Both the position numbers and the translations under genes were made by a program. Source: Arenicellales bacterium (GTDB lineage Bacteria > Pseudomonadota > Gammaproteobacteria > Arenicellales > JAANXG01). From it: a stretch of 34,379 bases of DNA. Within the stretch, counting starts at the first letter, position 1; every line of letters starts with the position of its first letter. The stretch is from positions 1-34,379 of the forward strand of contig JASJAT010000036.1 in NCBI GenBank assembly GCA_030066885.1, written 5' to 3'. Of the stretch, positions 27,181 to 34,295 are shown piece after piece. The notes beneath the pieces are model-generated. The model was not told where the DNA came from, did no database searches, and was given only the letters and a program-made list of their open reading frames with translations.

Positions 27181-27765
27181 TTAGTCTAAATCTTGTGCCA
27201 AAGATTTACGTATCTCCTCATCGACTGGGTAATTGTCTTCGGTATATTCCGGGTGATCTATTCCAAAGCCAAAATCGGCATCGTTTCCAATCGCGGCGAC
27301 CATTTCCTCTGACAGTTCGAAACGCAGGAAATGAACAGCGGATGTCTTGTCCTCCGTTTCGCGTTCCATATCTTCATCGGCGATGGCGTATATCCGATCC
27401 ATGCCCTGCACTTCCATCCACACCTTATCTTCGATATCGATGAATTTTTCCAATGCGCGTCGGCGTTGTTCAACATCGGTATATTCAATCATGAAAGTCG
27501 CTTTTAGGTTCCTACCTTCTGGTATCAAAGGATTGTAAGCGCCGAGTTCTTCCTCTATTCCAGCATTCTCGAAAATACGTTCGACCCGCAACATTTCTTG
27601 AATCTGATACTGTATTGTCAAACGATCTTCAAAGTACAACGTGGCATGGTCGCCTATAGGGACTTGTCGAGTCTTCTTGTGCGCCAGTACCTTGGCGCGA
27701 AATTCCGGTCGAATTTCAGCGTATTGTTCTAAGGAATACAGGTCTTCGCGGGATAGTTTATTCAT
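27181..27765 (-). CDS. DUF3501 family protein
   Basis: The 194-residue soluble protein starts MNKLSREDLYSLEQYAEIRP and contains HATLYFEDRLTIQYQIQEMLR, NPLIPEGRNLKATFMIEY and SAVHFLRFEL, which I recognise as the DUF3501 family. No catalytic motif or cofactor site is known to me. Its gene is repeatedly found beside rubrerythrin and a heterodisulphide-reductase-like Fe-S protein in proteobacteria, and that is the arrangement here, so a role in the same redox process is likely but unproven. The C-terminal third is strongly acidic. A heptad repeat lies between it and the Fe-S gene upstream. Confidence 0.82.
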   Translation of the reverse strand: MNKLSREDLYSLEQYAEIRPEFRAKVLAHKKTRQVPIGDHATLYFEDRLTIQYQIQEMLRVERIFENAGIEEELGAYNPLIPEGRNLKATFMIEYTDVEQRRRALEKFIDIEDKVWMEVQGMDRIYAIADEDMERETEDKTSAVHFLRFELSEEMVAAIGNDADFGFGIDHPEYTEDNYPVDEEIRKSLAQDLD

Positions 27766-27773
27766 AAAAACAG

Positions 27774-27894
27774 ATAAAAGGTAAAAGGTAAAAGGTAAAA
27801 GTTTAAAGATTAAAGATCAAAGGCTAACGAGGTAATTAGATGACTCTGCATTGAACACCGTTCTTTTTACTTTAAACTTTAATCTTTAAGCTTC
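27774..27894. repeat. Heptanucleotide-periodic inverted repeat, AAAG class, copy 3
   Basis: The left arm is a clean 7-nt series: ATAAAAG (27774), GTAAAAG three times (27781-27801), TTTAAAG (27802), ATTAAAG (27809), ATCAAAG (27816). The right arm mirrors it: GTTCTTT (27860), TTACTTT (27867), AAACTTT (27874), AATCTTT (27881), AAGCTTC (27888). In the best register three units pair at 18 of 21 positions. The element fills the gap between the Fe-S oxidoreductase and DUF3501 genes. Confidence 0.7.
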
Positions 27895-27897
27895 TTT

Positions 27898-29235
27898 TTA
27901 AATTCCGTAGGCATATCGTAATAATGTCATCGGATGTTTTGGCGCACTGCCATCGGCCATACCGTTGGCAATCATCTCTCCGGCCATTGGGCAGTCGCTG
28001 CTATAGAAATCGACCTCTGCTTTGTTAACGCGATTGACTACGGGCCGACAGATTTTTGTCGCCACGTCGAAAAATTCCTTTTTAACGGCATAGGTACCAT
28101 CGTGCCCAGAACATCGCTCGATTGCGTCTACTTTTGTATCCGGCACCAGAGACAACACCTCTTTGGTTTTCAGACCGATATTTTGCACACGAAGATGGCA
28201 AGGTACGTGATAAGAAATGGTTCCTAGTTTATTCTTAAACTCCGTGTTCAGTTTGCCGGCCTTGTGTCGGTGCATTAAGTATTCAAATGGATCGAACATC
28301 GAGTTCCTTACCTTGTCCACCTCCGGATCTTTTGGAAACATGAGCGGGAGCTCTTGTTTATACATAAGAACACAAGAAGGTATGGGGGCAACGATATCCC
28401 ATCCATCTTCAATCAGTGCGGCCAACTTCGGTATGTTTACACCTTTAGAGCGTGCTACGGACTCCAAATCACCCAACTCCAACTTCGGCATGCCACAACA
28501 TTTATCTTTCTGCACTACGGTGACTGGAATGCCGTTGTGTTCAAAAACTGCAATTAGATCCGTGACCAGATCCGGCTTGTTATATTTGCCGTAGCACGTA
28601 GCATACAAGGCAACTTTCCCTTTCGTTGGGCCAGTTGCAAGCGGTTGCGATTTCGACTCCGTTTTAACCCTCTTGGCCGTGTTGTAGTGATACTCGGGCA
28701 CAGGGGCGTTCTTATGCACACCTAACGTTGACTCAACAACACCTCGTGCGAACTTGTTTTTCATGCTGGCATTGACCACCGTGGAAACGACCGGAATACC
28801 GGCCAACGAGCCTAGCGTATCCGTTCTGGTAAGCAGCTTGTCTCTGAGCTTTGTCTTGGCGTTTTTGAACTTTACTGCTTTTGCACGCAACATCAGGTGA
28901 GGAAAGTCCACATTCCATTCGTGTGGTGGTACGTAAGGACATTTCGTCATGAAGCACATGTCACAAAGGTAACAATGATCAACCACGTCCCAATAGACTT
29001 GCTTGGGGACACCGTCTAGTTCCAGGGTTTCCGATTCATCAATGGCGTCGAACAAAGTAGGGAAGGCATTGCATAAGCTAAAGCAACGACGGCAACCATG
29101 ACAGATGTCATACACGCGTTCCAACTCCTTGAACAGGTTGTCCTCGTTGTAGAACGACGGGTCCCTCCAATCCAGAGGATGCCGTTTCGGTGCTTCTAAA
29201 CTACCTTCTCGTGTACCACTCGATTGTGTAGACAT
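27898..29235 (-). CDS. Heterodisulphide-reductase-like Fe-S oxidoreductase (two 4Fe-4S sites plus CCG domains)
   Basis: The 445-residue protein resembles HdrD/GlpC-type electron-transfer subunits. Residues 45-55 (CHGCRRCFSLC) and 88-99 (CYLCDMCFMTKC) each give a CxxCxxCxxxC motif for a [4Fe-4S] cluster. Two cysteine-rich CCG-type domains follow: C214, C246-C247 (CCGMP) and C288; then C346, C375 and C415. In the second, CCG is replaced by CSG (CSGHDGTY), so only the first has the full cluster signature. No signal peptide or membrane helix is seen. The position between rubrerythrin and DUF3501 suggests that it moves electrons in a peroxide-reducing or related redox pathway; the partner and substrate are unknown. 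Confidence 0.85.
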   Translation of the reverse strand: MSTQSSGTREGSLEAPKRHPLDWRDPSFYNEDNLFKELERVYDICHGCRRCFSLCNAFPTLFDAIDESETLELDGVPKQVYWDVVDHCYLCDMCFMTKCPYVPPHEWNVDFPHLMLRAKAVKFKNAKTKLRDKLLTRTDTLGSLAGIPVVSTVVNASMKNKFARGVVESTLGVHKNAPVPEYHYNTAKRVKTESKSQPLATGPTKGKVALYATCYGKYNKPDLVTDLIAVFEHNGIPVTVVQKDKCCGMPKLELGDLESVARSKGVNIPKLAALIEDGWDIVAPIPSCVLMYKQELPLMFPKDPEVDKVRNSMFDPFEYLMHRHKAGKLNTEFKNKLGTISYHVPCHLRVQNIGLKTKEVLSLVPDTKVDAIERCSGHDGTYAVKKEFFDVATKICRPVVNRVNKAEVDFYSSDCPMAGEMIANGMADGSAPKHPMTLLRYAYGI

Positions 29236-29349
29236 AAACGATTCTCAGCTGCGTCAAATCAGAAAAAGCGGTAAAACCCCAGTTGCCTAGCTATAACACA
29301 CCCTCTCCAGGAGCGTAACCGCCCGGTTTTCGGGTTTTCATTCAGTGAA

Positions 29350-29376
29350 GAAGGCCGGGCTATGCACCCGGCCTTC
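29350..29376 (-). terminator. GC-rich hairpin after rubrerythrin
   Basis: A perfect 10-bp stem GAAGGCCGGG/CCCGGCCTTC with a 7-nt loop lies 8 bp after the rubrerythrin stop codon. The following T-run on the minus strand is weak (TTCTTC), so it may be a partial terminator or an mRNA-stabilising hairpin between rubrerythrin and the downstream Fe-S gene. Confidence 0.55.
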
Positions 29377-29384
29377 ATAGAGAC

Positions 29385-29801
29385 TTAATCCATAGAGTCC
29401 AGTGATTTTTGAAAGCGATTGGCGTGGGAACGCTCTGCCTTGGCAAGGGTTTCGAACCAGTCGGCGATTTCGTCAAAACCTTCGTCCCGGGCCTCTTTGG
29501 CCATGCCGGGATACATGTCAGTGTACTCGTGAGTCTCGCCGGCAATCGCTGCTTTTAAATTGTTCGCAGTACCACCAATAGGTAGACCGGTAGCTGGATC
29601 ACCTACTGCCTCAAGGTACTCCAGATGCCCGTGAGCGTGTCCCGTTTCGCCTTCCGCGGTGGAACGAAATACAGCGGATACGTCGTTGTAACCTTCCACA
29701 TCTGCCTTGGCTGCAAAATACAGGTAACGCCGATTAGCTTGAGATTCTCCAGCGAACGCATCTTTTAGATTTTGCTCTGTCTTACTACCTTTTAAATCCA
29801 T
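29385..29801 (-). CDS. Rubrerythrin, di-iron domain only
   Basis: Rubrerythrins are cytoplasmic di-iron peroxidases that reduce hydrogen peroxide. The 138-residue protein is a four-helix ferritin-like domain with the iron-ligand motifs [34 protein letters not shown] and [11 protein letters not shown]. It stops directly after helix four; the C-terminal rubredoxin domain of classical rubrerythrin, with its CxxC pairs, is absent. Electrons must therefore come from a separate partner, and the adjacent Fe-S oxidoreductase is the obvious candidate (inference). AGGAG lies 7 bp before the ATG. A strong promoter with an overlapping palindrome lies upstream. Confidence 0.95.
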   Translation of the reverse strand: MDLKGSKTEQNLKDAFAGESQANRRYLYFAAKADVEGYNDVSAVFRSTAEGETGHAHGHLEYLEAVGDPATGLPIGGTANNLKAAIAGETHEYTDMYPGMAKEARDEGFDEIADWFETLAKAERSHANRFQKSLDSMD

Positions 29802-29828
29802 CGTCAGCTCCTATGTTTGGATTGGTTA

Positions 29829-29851
29829 AAATTTAGAATTATTCTAAATTT
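29829..29851. promoter_or_regulatory. 23-bp palindrome of PerR/Irr (Fur-superfamily) type
   Basis: AAATTTAGAAT and ATTCTAAATTT flank a single central base, giving a perfect 23-bp palindrome. The core TTTAGAATTATTCTAAA fits the rhizobial ICE consensus for Irr as I know it (TTTRGAAYNRTTCYAAA) and matches the PerR box TTATAATNATTATAA at all but two defined positions. It covers the -10 box and probable transcription start of rubrerythrin, as expected for a repressor site. Confidence 0.7.
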
Positions 29852-29869
29852 ATCCTTGCTGACTGTCAA
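29841..29869 (-). promoter_or_regulatory. Sigma-70 promoter of rubrerythrin
   Basis: On the minus strand a perfect TTGACA (29864-29869) is followed after exactly 17 bp by TAGAAT (29841-29846), one mismatch from consensus. This is the best promoter in the window. Its -10 box lies inside the palindrome. Confidence 0.8.
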
Positions 29870-29932
29870 GCGTGGTGAGGGCTCCGATTTAAACTGTCAC
29901 TCGCGTACAATTGTGACTAAGACCCAGCCGCA

Positions 29933-30202
29933 ATGAAAAAGTCCGTGACAAAAAAATCAAACAACACAGACCAGACATACGATCTTAAAAAGTTCGAAAG
30001 TTATTTAAACGAACTCGAGAAACTAGTCGAGAGAATGGAGCAAGGAGACCAAACATTGGAACAATCCTTAGAGGACTTTGAACGCGGCGTGGCACTTACC
30101 AAAATATGCGAACAGACTTTGGCCCACGCAGAACAACGGGTTGAGCAACTGGTGAAAAAACACGGCGACCTAAAACTCGAACCGTTTTCCCCCGAGGAGT
30201 GA
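29933..30202 (+). CDS. xseB: Exodeoxyribonuclease VII small subunit
   Basis: XseB forms the helical stalk of exonuclease VII, which degrades single-stranded DNA and is used in mismatch repair and recombination. The 89-residue protein contains FESYLNELEKLVERMEQGDQ and LEQSLEDFERGVALTKICEQ, the conserved two-helix core, with an extra lysine-rich N-terminal tail. xseA is not in the window. It is divergent from rubrerythrin and sits immediately upstream of ispA, the usual proteobacterial arrangement; GAGGAG at its 3' end is the ribosome-binding site of ispA. Confidence 0.95.
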   Translation: MKKSVTKKSNNTDQTYDLKKFESYLNELEKLVERMEQGDQTLEQSLEDFERGVALTKICEQTLAHAEQRVEQLVKKHGDLKLEPFSPEE

Positions 30203-30205
30203 CCG

Positions 30206-31099
30206 ATTAACAATTCGTCTGTACTGTTTCGCGATTACCAATCGCGAGTCGAGTCTGCGCTCGATGCGCACCTACCTTCAATCCACACAGAGCCTGTTGT
30301 ATTGCATCAAGCTATGCGTTACGCCAGCCTCAATGGAGGTAAACGTATTCGCGCGATGTTGGTCTACGCTGCAGGACAAGCAGTGGACGCAGAGTTAGCT
30401 CAACTTGACATCCCGGCCTGTGCAGTTGAACTGATACACGCCTATTCCCTGGTCCATGACGATCTACCAGCCATGGACAACGACATGCTGCGCCGCGGTA
30501 AACCCACCTGCCATATTGCCTACGATGAAGCTACCGCGATCTTGGTAGGAGATGGCTTACACAGCCTGGCGTTTGAGTTACTGGCCAAGGATACGGCACT
30601 CAACCTGTCGGCGACGCGCAGGTTGGTTATGATTGAAACGTTGGCGCGTGCAGCCGGCTCCCACGGGATGGTCGGTGGCCAAGCAAAGGACATAGCAGCG
30701 GAAGGACGTAAAGTAGATGTAGAACAGCTTGAGAAACTTCATTTAGGGAAGACTGGCGCCTTGATCAGGGCAGCGGTCAAGATGGGAGCCCTGACCAACG
30801 AAACTGTAGAGGCACCGACACTAAATATCCTGGACGAATACGCGACGCAGATCGGCTTGGCCTTTCAGATCGTTGATGACATCCTGGACGAGGAATCGGA
30901 TGCAGAAACGCTCGGTAAAAACAGTGGGGTCGATCGTGCTATGGAGAAAGCAACGTACCCTTCAGTCCTGGGCTTGGAGGCGTCGAGGAATATGGCACAG
31001 ACGCTGCACACAGAAGCGCTGTCCGCTCTTGATAAACTCGGACCACGCTCCCATATTCTTAAAGAAATAGCTGGTATTGTAGTCGGTCGCGAACACTGA
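30206..31099 (+). CDS. ispA: Farnesyl diphosphate synthase (geranyltranstransferase) IspA
   Basis: IspA condenses DMAPP/GPP with IPP to make farnesyl diphosphate for quinones and undecaprenyl phosphate. Both aspartate-rich motifs are clear: [16 protein letters not shown] and [12 protein letters not shown], with [12 protein letters not shown] upstream. No ATG or GTG is found at a sensible position. The reading frame opens right after the xseB stop, and the first plausible start is ATT at 30206, six bases after GAGGAG. That start gives 297 residues (E. coli 299) and restores the N-terminal helix ([20 protein letters not shown]). A TTG at 30302 would remove about 32 residues of that region. The ATT start is my inference. 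Confidence 0.92.
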   Translation: MNNSSVLFRDYQSRVESALDAHLPSIHTEPVVLHQAMRYASLNGGKRIRAMLVYAAGQAVDAELAQLDIPACAVELIHAYSLVHDDLPAMDNDMLRRGKPTCHIAYDEATAILVGDGLHSLAFELLAKDTALNLSATRRLVMIETLARAAGSHGMVGGQAKDIAAEGRKVDVEQLEKLHLGKTGALIRAAVKMGALTNETVEAPTLNILDEYATQIGLAFQIVDDILDEESDAETLGKNSGVDRAMEKATYPSVLGLEASRNMAQTLHTEALSALDKLGPRSHILKEIAGIVVGREH

Positions 31100-31185
31100 T
31101 TTCGTATACCCCTTGCCCCAATATTAGAACGTGCTTAAACTCAATACCCTCAATTAAGCGAATCCACCAAGGACCAACAGACTTT

Positions 31186-32010
31186 ATGTCAGTCACTGAA
31201 GCTGAACTCAAGCCAGCCCTCGACATCGAAGATGTCCAGGGTAGTCCGGACACTCGTAATATTGCGATAGACAAAGTTGGTATAAAGGATATCCGTTATC
31301 CCGTACGTGTTAGTGACCGCAGCGCGGGTGAACAACATACCATTGCCAATTTCAATATGTATGTTGAACTACCGCACAGCTTTAAAGGCACACACATGTC
31401 ACGCTTTGTAGAAGTGTTGAGTTCGCAGGAAGGTGAGATTTCAGTTAAATCGTTCAAGTCCATGCTGCGCGAAATGACGGAGCGCCTGGAAGCGGAAAAG
31501 GGACACATCGAAATGACGTTCCCATATTTCGTGACGAAACACGCCCCGATTTCTGGTGTCGCCAGCATCCTCGACTACGAGGTGACCCTGATCGGCGAAA
31601 TCGAGAATGGGAAGTCATTCATTCAAACCAAGGTAGTCGTGCCAGTGACCAGCCTATGCCCCTGCTCCAAAAGCATTTCGGATTACGGGGCACACAACCA
31701 GCGTTCACACGTCACTGTCAAAGTGAGAAGTGAGGCGTTCGTATGGATTGAAGAGCTGATAGAAATTGTGGAAGAGGAAGCCAGCAGCGAACTCTACGGT
31801 CTGTTGAAGCGCGTAGACGAGAAATTTGTTACAGAGAAAGCATACGACAATCCGAAATTCGTTGAAGATATGGTGCGAGATGTGGCTGCCCGTTTTAATC
31901 AGGATGAACGGATCACGGCGTATACTGTGGAGTCTGAGAATTTCGAATCTATTCACAACCATTCGGCCTACGCACAGATTACTAAAGATAAAACGCAGGA
32001 CAGCGATTGA
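31186..32010 (+). CDS. folE2: GTP cyclohydrolase IB (FolE2)
   Basis: FolE2 makes 7,8-dihydroneopterin triphosphate from GTP for folate and queuosine synthesis, using a metal site less dependent on zinc than FolE. The 274-residue protein has the T-fold family hallmarks: [26 protein letters not shown], the [10 protein letters not shown] segment, [27 protein letters not shown] with the active-site cysteine, and the C-terminal [13 protein letters not shown]. Length is normal for the proteobacterial form. It follows ispA after 86 bp; dxs, which often lies between them, is missing here. It converges with the protease gene, leaving 3 bp. Confidence 0.96.
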   Translation: MSVTEAELKPALDIEDVQGSPDTRNIAIDKVGIKDIRYPVRVSDRSAGEQHTIANFNMYVELPHSFKGTHMSRFVEVLSSQEGEISVKSFKSMLREMTERLEAEKGHIEMTFPYFVTKHAPISGVASILDYEVTLIGEIENGKSFIQTKVVVPVTSLCPCSKSISDYGAHNQRSHVTVKVRSEAFVWIEELIEIVEEEASSELYGLLKRVDEKFVTEKAYDNPKFVEDMVRDVAARFNQDERITAYTVESENFESIHNHSAYAQITKDKTQDSD

Positions 32011-32013
32011 TTG

Positions 32014-32733
32014 TTAGTGTCTTGTTTTGAGCTCCATCCGGTTGCCTTCCCGAACCATATCCAGTTGCCCTAGAAAAGACATGCCGAGTAGTGGTGTCGT
32101 TGGATAGTTGCCTACTATTACGCCGGCGGATATATCTTTCAGGGTAATACCCCCTACTGTTACTGATTTCAAATTTAATCCGTACATTTGAGTCAGACCA
32201 GCCGCAGTGTTGGCGACGCCGCGTTGCCCTTTGGCGATATCGATACCGATTCGTTTTGCAAGCTCACTACTCAATGCAATAGTAGTGGCACCAGTGTCGA
32301 CTAAAAACCGAACAGGAAAACCGTTGATCAACCCCGCCGTATAGAAGAAACCGTTAGGATCCGCCCACAGTGAAACCGTTTCAGGACCTGTCCATGTCGG
32401 TTCCGGTGGTGCATCGCTGCCTGGGAACGTCGTCACCAGCCCCAGGTGTAAAACTTCCTGACGTCCGTTTACTTCAACAACTGCCTCGTTGCTGTCGGCC
32501 TTTATCAGCAATAGCCCTTCCGGGCTTCTTTCTCCGGCCTGCATTAGACGGCGCTCCCCGTCGATATGAAATAACGCTTTGTCCTCGAACAGTGCTAACA
32601 GCGTCAGGGTATTGACTGCGAAAGCCGGGATGGTGCAACAAAATAGCGAAACGGCAGTCAATAAACGAAGTACATTACGTCCAGCCGAGAAGCAGCACCC
32701 AGGCCACCGTAAGCCGCGCTCTGTCGTGAACAT
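32014..32733 (-). CDS. Retropepsin-like aspartic protease (clan AA), secreted or periplasmic
   Basis: The C-terminal 120 residues form a single-domain retropepsin-like aspartic protease with the catalytic FLVDTGATTIALS motif, the VGGITLKDISAGV hairpin and the closing LLGMSFLGQLD. This is the bacterial TIGR02281/gag-asp-like group, which is thought to work as a dimer. An N-terminal region with a signal-like hydrophobic stretch (LRLLTAVSLFCCTIPAFAV) precedes a small domain of unknown role. I chose the ATG at 32733; in-frame ATGs at 32751 and 32868 give longer forms with unlikely leaders. Substrates are not known. It is divergent from mak. Confidence 0.82.
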   Translation of the reverse strand: MFTTERGLRWPGCCFSAGRNVLRLLTAVSLFCCTIPAFAVNTLTLLALFEDKALFHIDGERRLMQAGERSPEGLLLIKADSNEAVVEVNGRQEVLHLGLVTTFPGSDAPPEPTWTGPETVSLWADPNGFFYTAGLINGFPVRFLVDTGATTIALSSELAKRIGIDIAKGQRGVANTAAGLTQMYGLNLKSVTVGGITLKDISAGVIVGNYPTTPLLGMSFLGQLDMVREGNRMELKTRH

Positions 32734-32871
32734 ACACCCGAACCAAACCATTCCTACCAGTATAGACGCGGTATCTGGTTTGGTCGTCTTGGCTTGAGAA
32801 TGAGACCTAACACGGGAATAAGAATGAGCAGCAGAATACTTATGTAGGCAGTGGTGTGGTATGTTCATCTG

Positions 32872-33768
32872 ATGCGTATTGGTATTGATCTGGGGGGTAC
32901 CAAAATTGAAGGGATAGTCATGGATCCTTCAAACCAGGTTCTCGACACAAGGCGCATCCCCACCCCAGTTCGGCAAGGTTATAAACAGATACTGCGAACC
33001 ATCGAAGAGCTTGTTCACTCCTTGGAAACCAGTGTCGGTTTGCAGTGTACTGTCGGCATCGGCACGCCCGGCGCCCTATCGGCAACCACACAAACCATGA
33101 AAAATTCAAACACGGTCTGCCTCAACGGTAAGCCACTCAAACAAGACTTGGAGGAAATGCTGCAACGGGAAATTAGAATAGAGAACGATGCTAATTGTTT
33201 CGCTCTGTCTGAAGCAACCGATGGAGCAGGCCAAGATTACCGTGTCGTTTTTGGCGTTATCATGGGAACCGGGGTAGGTGGTGGTATTGTTATTGGGAAA
33301 CAATTGCATAGTGGACCTCAACATATCGCCGGTGAATGGGGGCATAACACCCTAGTGCCGAATGGAAGAGACTGCTATTGCGGTCGCAAAGGATGTGTGG
33401 AAGCCTACTTATCGGGACCGGGATTGGTTAAGCAATGGATTGAACAAAGCGGCAGCACAGAAGTTGTCACGGCACAGGAAGTCGTCCAACGTGCCCAAAG
33501 TAAAGATGTGATCTGCCAATCGGTGATGGATCAATATTTTGGTTACTTCGGACAGGCTATAGCGTCTGTTATTAATATACTGGATCCAGACGCCATAGTG
33601 CTGGGGGGTGGTATGTCTAACGTAAATGGTCTATATACGAAGGGGGTGGATCAAATCAGACACCACATCTTCAATGATGACGTGAAAACGCCTATCTTGA
33701 CCAACTGCCACGGTGATAGTTCTGGCGTCAGGGGCGCTGCCCAGCTGTGGCCGAGCACCGATGAATAA
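32872..33768 (+). CDS. mak: ROK-family fructokinase Mak
   Basis: This 298-residue sugar kinase closely follows E. coli Mak. It has the ATP-phosphate motif MRIGIDLGGTKIEG, the catalytic ENDANCFALSEA, GTGVGGGIV, the ROK zinc motif GEWGHNTLVPNGRDCYCGRKGCVE (His plus three Cys) and VNILDPDAIVLGGGMSNV near the C-terminus, closing with HGDSSGVRGAAQLW. Mak phosphorylates fructose to fructose 6-phosphate; mannose or other hexoses are possible. I use the ATG at 32872, which gives MRIGIDLGG directly; an upstream GTG at 32851 would add seven residues. Its last 8 bp overlap the next gene. Confidence 0.92.
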   Translation: MRIGIDLGGTKIEGIVMDPSNQVLDTRRIPTPVRQGYKQILRTIEELVHSLETSVGLQCTVGIGTPGALSATTQTMKNSNTVCLNGKPLKQDLEEMLQREIRIENDANCFALSEATDGAGQDYRVVFGVIMGTGVGGGIVIGKQLHSGPQHIAGEWGHNTLVPNGRDCYCGRKGCVEAYLSGPGLVKQWIEQSGSTEVVTAQEVVQRAQSKDVICQSVMDQYFGYFGQAIASVINILDPDAIVLGGGMSNVNGLYTKGVDQIRHHIFNDDVKTPILTNCHGDSSGVRGAAQLWPSTDE

Positions 33769-34291
33769 TCACGCACCCGCAGGGCAAATCGGCTTTGATG
33801 TCGATACGTTGATTAACGAATGCCAACCTGCCTCTATCCTGGTCATTGGAGAACGGGCCCAGGAATATATCGGGGATTACATCTCCCAAAAAAAAGTGAT
33901 CAATCAGGAATGTACGGTAACAACTCTATCCGTTGACACAGCTTTGTCTCAATTAAAACCGCACGACCGCTACGACGTAGGCATCGTGACAGACACGGTG
34001 GAATATATGGATAAGGATCGGTCCGGCCAACTGATCGCTCGCCTTCGCGATATCCACACGACCCGATTTCTCATGGTGGTTCGCATGGGCGATAAATGGG
34101 AACAAATTAGAAGCGTTTGGCAAACGGTTGATCTACTGGGCTTCGGTATGAAATTAGTCAACCGCTATGAATTCGACGGCAAGCCCATTCATGTCTACAA
34201 ATATGACATTTCGACCTACAAGAAAACGCCAGAGTGGCTTAATTCCAAGGACTGGGCGAATCCACAGCTGTGGAATAAATTTCGTTGGTAA
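33761..34291 (+). CDS. Hypothetical protein (possibly DUF6231 family)
   Basis: The 176-residue soluble protein has a compact alpha/beta pattern: ASILVIGERAQEYIGDYI, then DRYDVGIVTDTVEYMDK, FLMVVRMGDKWEQIRSVW, and the C-terminal TPEWLNSKDWANPQLWNKFRW. The strand-helix order, with ILVIGE and YDVGIV, recalls the core of a degenerate Rossmann/methyltransferase fold, but no SAM glycine motif is present. I recall gammaproteobacterial proteins of this kind labelled DUF6231, with low certainty. The ATG at 33761 overlaps the mak stop codon, so translation is probably coupled. An inverted repeat begins 5 bp after its stop. Confidence 0.72.
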   Translation: MNNHAPAGQIGFDVDTLINECQPASILVIGERAQEYIGDYISQKKVINQECTVTTLSVDTALSQLKPHDRYDVGIVTDTVEYMDKDRSGQLIARLRDIHTTRFLMVVRMGDKWEQIRSVWQTVDLLGFGMKLVNRYEFDGKPIHVYKYDISTYKKTPEWLNSKDWANPQLWNKFRW

Positions 34292-34295
34292 ATAA

